Shown here: piece after piece, positions 12,881 to 14,938 of the stretch
How positions within the stretch are numbered: position 1 is the stretch's first letter
Layout: each line of letters begins with the position of its first letter
NCBI GenBank assembly: GCA_012512465.1
Contig: JAAZED010000306.1
Coordinates: forward strand, 1-14,938
DNA: 14,938 nucleotides
Origin: Oxalobacter sp.
GTDB taxonomy: Bacteria; Pseudomonadota; Gammaproteobacteria; Burkholderiales; Burkholderiaceae_D
Direction of reading: 5' to 3'
The notes under the pieces: model-generated
The model's database searches: none
What the model was told of the DNA's origin: nothing
Seen by the model: only the letters and a program-made list of their open reading frames with translations
Translations under genes and position numbers: made by a program

Positions 12881-14152
12881 TTAAGCGGGGTCGGCGCCGG
12901 TTTTTTCCAGTACTGCAGCAAAAAAACCGTCTGTCTGATGCTTGTGCGGCAACAATTTAAGAAAATCATCCATTTCCAGATCAATCTTCTGTTCTGCCAG
13001 AACGTCTTTCATCGGACGCAGCGTAAAATCGGGATGTTTTGCCAGAAAATCCCGCACAATCTGCTCATTTTCCTCTTCCAGCAGGCTGCAGGTGGCATAT
13101 ACCAGCCTGCCCCCCGGTTTCACCAGGCGTGAGGCCGATGCCAGGATCGCCGCCTGCTTTTCGGTCAGCTCTACAAGCCCTTCCGGCGTCTGACGCCATT
13201 TGATATCAGGGTTGCGTCTCAAGGTACCCAGTCCGCTGCATGGCGAATCCACCAGGACACGATCCACCTTTCCCGCCAGCCGCTTGATCCGGGCATCACG
13301 CTCGTGCGCAATATGCACCGGATGAACATTGGACAGGCCACTTCGGGAAAGGCGGGGCTTCATCTTTGCCAGGCGCTTGTCCGAGACATCAAAAGCATAA
13401 AGCCGCCCGGTATTGCGCATGGCAGAACCCAATGCCAGCGTCTTTCCACCCGCACCGGCACAAAAATCCGCGACCATCTCGCCTCTTTTCGCGCCGACAA
13501 TCTGAGCAAGGATCTGGCTGCCCTCATCCTGCACCTCAATGGCCCCCTCCTTAAAGAGCGGAATATTCTGCAGTGCCGTCTTTTTTTCCACCCTCAGGCC
13601 CAGCGATGCATACGGTGTCGGCTCGGCAACAACCGGTGCCTTGGCCAACTCAGCCATAACCTCATCGCGCTTGGCTTTCAGGGCATTGACCCGCAAATCA
13701 AGCGGTGCCGGCACATTCAGGGCCGCTGCCAGCAAAAGCACTTCATCCTCACCATACTGGGTAATGAGCTTGTCATAAATCCATTCCGGCATATCCGCAC
13801 GAACCCGCGCGCCCAATTGTGCGCGATCAATTTTCTCCATTCTGCCCAGCCATTCCTGCTCCGCATCGGAAAGCCCGGTGATGGTTTTTGCCCCGGCAGA
13901 TTCTGCCAGCCCGAGCAATGCAAGACGTCGCATCATGGGGCCGCTGCCCGACTCGGCATAATTGGTGAAAAAGAGGCGATGACGCAATATGGCATACACC
14001 GCTTCAGCAATGGCCCCTCTTTCACGGGAACCAATTTTGCGGTTTTCACGAAAATAACGCGAAAGCACACCATCTGCCGGTGCCGCAAAACTCATGATTT
14101 CGCGCAGCACCTGCTCCGTATGTGTCAGGACATGTGGGGATAACCACTTCAT
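12881..14152 (-). CDS. rsmB: RsmB/NOP-family 16S rRNA cytosine-5 methyltransferase
   Basis: The 423-residue protein matches RsmB (Fmu/Sun) in length and layout. An N-terminal NusB-like helical part (residues about 1-140) is followed by the SAM-dependent methyltransferase domain. The SAM loop is DFCAGAGGKT (229-238). The two cysteines of m5C enzymes are present: C305 in VDSPCSGLGTLRRNPDIKW and C355 in YATCSLLEEENE. By family it methylates a cytosine of 16S rRNA (C967 in E. coli) using S-adenosylmethionine. The start ATG overlaps the purN stop as ATGA, with GGAG eight bases upstream inside purN, so translation is coupled. Being paired with purN and not with fmt/def, it could be one of several RsmB/NOP paralogs in the genome, so the exact target base is less sure than the family. 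Confidence 0.88.
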   Translation of the reverse strand: MKWLSPHVLTHTEQVLREIMSFAAPADGVLSRYFRENRKIGSRERGAIAEAVYAILRHRLFFTNYAESGSGPMMRRLALLGLAESAGAKTITGLSDAEQEWLGRMEKIDRAQLGARVRADMPEWIYDKLITQYGEDEVLLLAAALNVPAPLDLRVNALKAKRDEVMAELAKAPVVAEPTPYASLGLRVEKKTALQNIPLFKEGAIEVQDEGSQILAQIVGAKRGEMVADFCAGAGGKTLALGSAMRNTGRLYAFDVSDKRLAKMKPRLSRSGLSNVHPVHIAHERDARIKRLAGKVDRVLVDSPCSGLGTLRRNPDIKWRQTPEGLVELTEKQAAILASASRLVKPGGRLVYATCSLLEEENEQIVRDFLAKHPDFTLRPMKDVLAEQKIDLEMDDFLKLLPHKHQTDGFFAAVLEKTGADPA

Positions 14153-14799
14153 GAAAAATCTCCAGTCAGGATAAATTCTGCGGGCGTGTTGATGGCGTCA
14201 TCCAGGCGTACCCTGCCCGCGTCAAACCTGACCTTCCCTTCAACAAACCATCGCACCACGCGGGGATAAAGCCGATGCTCCTGCTCCAGTACACGCGCAG
14301 CCAGTGACGCTTCAGTATCATCCGGCAAAACCGGTACCACCGCCTGTGCAATGATCGGCCCGGCATCCAGTTCCGGCGTGACGAAATGCACGGTGGCACC
14401 ATGCAGCCTTACGCCTGCTTCAATCGCACGTTCGTGGGTGTGCAATCCCGTAAAAGCGGGAAGCAAAGAGGGATGGATATTGATGATTCGTCCCTCGTAG
14501 TGGCGGACAAATTCCGCTGTAAGAATCCGCATGAAACCTGCCAGCACCACCAGATCGGGCGCATACCGGTCAATGGCTTCAGACAGCATCGTGTCATATG
14601 ACTGCCGGCTGCTGAATTCACCCCGCGAAACCACCTCTGTGGCGATCCCTGCATTTTCTGCCGTGGCAAGCCCTGCGGCTTTTTCCGTATTACTGATGAC
14701 AGCGGCGATTTCTGCGGGCCAGTCCTCCGCTTTCAGCGAGCGGATGATGGCTTCCATATTGCTGCCACGTCCCGAAATAAGGATAACTATTTTTTTCAT
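14149..14799 (-). CDS. purN: Phosphoribosylglycinamide formyltransferase (GAR transformylase)
   Basis: The 216-residue protein has every PurN landmark: ISGRGSNMEAI (residues 8-18) for the phosphate of GAR, INIHPSLLPAFTGLHTHERA with N107 and H109, and HFVTPELDAGPII with D145. These match E. coli N106, H108 and D144. The enzyme transfers the formyl group from 10-formyltetrahydrofolate to GAR, the third step of purine synthesis, in the cytoplasm. The length is normal (about 212 in E. coli). The ATG at 14799 has no clear Shine-Dalgarno; a TACAAT box ends only seven bases before it. rsmB follows with a 4-base overlap, so the two form one operon. Confidence 0.96.
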   Translation of the reverse strand: MKKIVILISGRGSNMEAIIRSLKAEDWPAEIAAVISNTEKAAGLATAENAGIATEVVSRGEFSSRQSYDTMLSEAIDRYAPDLVVLAGFMRILTAEFVRHYEGRIINIHPSLLPAFTGLHTHERAIEAGVRLHGATVHFVTPELDAGPIIAQAVVPVLPDDTEASLAARVLEQEHRLYPRVVRWFVEGKVRFDAGRVRLDDAINTPAEFILTGDFS

Positions 14800-14806
14800 G
14801 CCAGCG

Positions 14807-14812
14807 ATTGTA
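14807..14812 (-). promoter_or_regulatory. Candidate -10 box of purN, implying a leaderless transcript
   Basis: TACAAT on the minus strand ends seven bases before the purN ATG, so transcription would start at or next to the A of the start codon. The only TTG-type -35 (TTGCAC) is 21 bp upstream, which is too far. Confidence 0.3.
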
Positions 14813-14842
14813 CCTTTTATCCACCCGGTTTAGGTGCAACCC

Positions 14843-14893
14843 TCATTAAATTGTCGTTTGCGAAAGGCAGCTTTACAGCAGGCAATTTAATGA
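14843..14893. repeat. 11-bp perfect inverted repeat upstream of purN
   Basis: TCATTAAATTG (14843-14853) and CAATTTAATGA (14883-14893) are exact reverse complements, with 29 bases between them. The arm centres are 40 bp apart, about four helical turns, so two half-sites would face the same side of the DNA. Confidence 0.5.
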
Positions 14894-14938
14894 CCAGGCA
14901 TCATCCGGGAAAAACACCGCCACTCACCCGTTCAATCC
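14890..14938 (+). CDS. Possible start of a divergent gene, cut by the window edge
   Basis: An open frame begins with ATG at 14890 (MTRHHPGKTPPLTRSI) and stays open to the edge, with AGCAGG seven bases upstream. Only 16 codons are visible and I recognise no family, so this could be chance. It is listed because the region would otherwise be unassigned and a divergent gene here would explain the inverted repeat. Confidence 0.2.
   Translation, partial: MTRHHPGKTPPLTRSI

Noticed and set aside
13304..14143. 279-codon plus-strand frame opposite rsmB
   Set aside because: It is antisense to rsmB, whose SAM loop and both catalytic cysteines are intact. The frame has no recognisable motif.

Overview
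The window reads as chromosomal DNA of a Gram-negative betaproteobacterium. The purN-rsmB pair, an AcuI-type acrylyl-CoA reductase, a very AarC-like succinyl-CoA:acetate CoA-transferase, moderate GC content and degenerate intergenic repeats of a type common in proteobacteria would fit Oxalobacteraceae. Oxalobacter is my best guess, but it rests on protein resemblance from memory and not on a search. I see no tRNA, rRNA, CRISPR array, insertion sequence or integrase.

Left part (1-3454). On the minus strand are the first 131 codons of an Old Yellow Enzyme-type alkene reductase, cut by the window edge, an OsmC-family protein and a stand-alone N-acetylmuramidase-domain protein followed by a clear terminator. 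Divergent from the muramidase is a plus-strand pair: a VanX-like D-Ala-D-Ala dipeptidase with a lipoprotein signal, and a HCx5R protein phosphatase. The left part thus mixes electrophile/peroxide defence with cell-wall hydrolysis.

Middle (3478-9081). acuI lies on the minus strand. An AT-rich gap of about 470 bp precedes a GTG-started protein with two helix-turn-helix-like segments. A cluster of four palindromes follows, then two tandem paralogous alpha/beta hydrolases. Next is the CoA-transferase gene, with a good sigma70-like promoter, a 12-bp palindrome in its leader, a strong ribosome-binding site, the codon use of a highly expressed gene and a strong terminator. It is probably the most heavily transcribed gene here.

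Right part (9082-14938). A gene-free stretch of about 550 bp packed with short hairpins, several with three-base loops, ends in a bidirectional terminator. On the minus strand follow a two-gene operon, a hydantoinase/oxoprolinase-family ATPase and then a histone-deacetylase-fold amidohydrolase with an added C-terminal CxxC/CxxC module. The housekeeping pair purN-rsmB is joined by an ATGA overlap. The last 140 bp hold a long inverted repeat and possibly the start of a divergent gene.

The best candidate for an undescribed system is the hydantoinase-A-like/deacetylase pair: two amide-chemistry enzymes in one operon, without the usual HyuB partner, and with a zinc-ribbon-like tail on the deacetylase. 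The tandem-HTH protein with its flanking palindromes is second.
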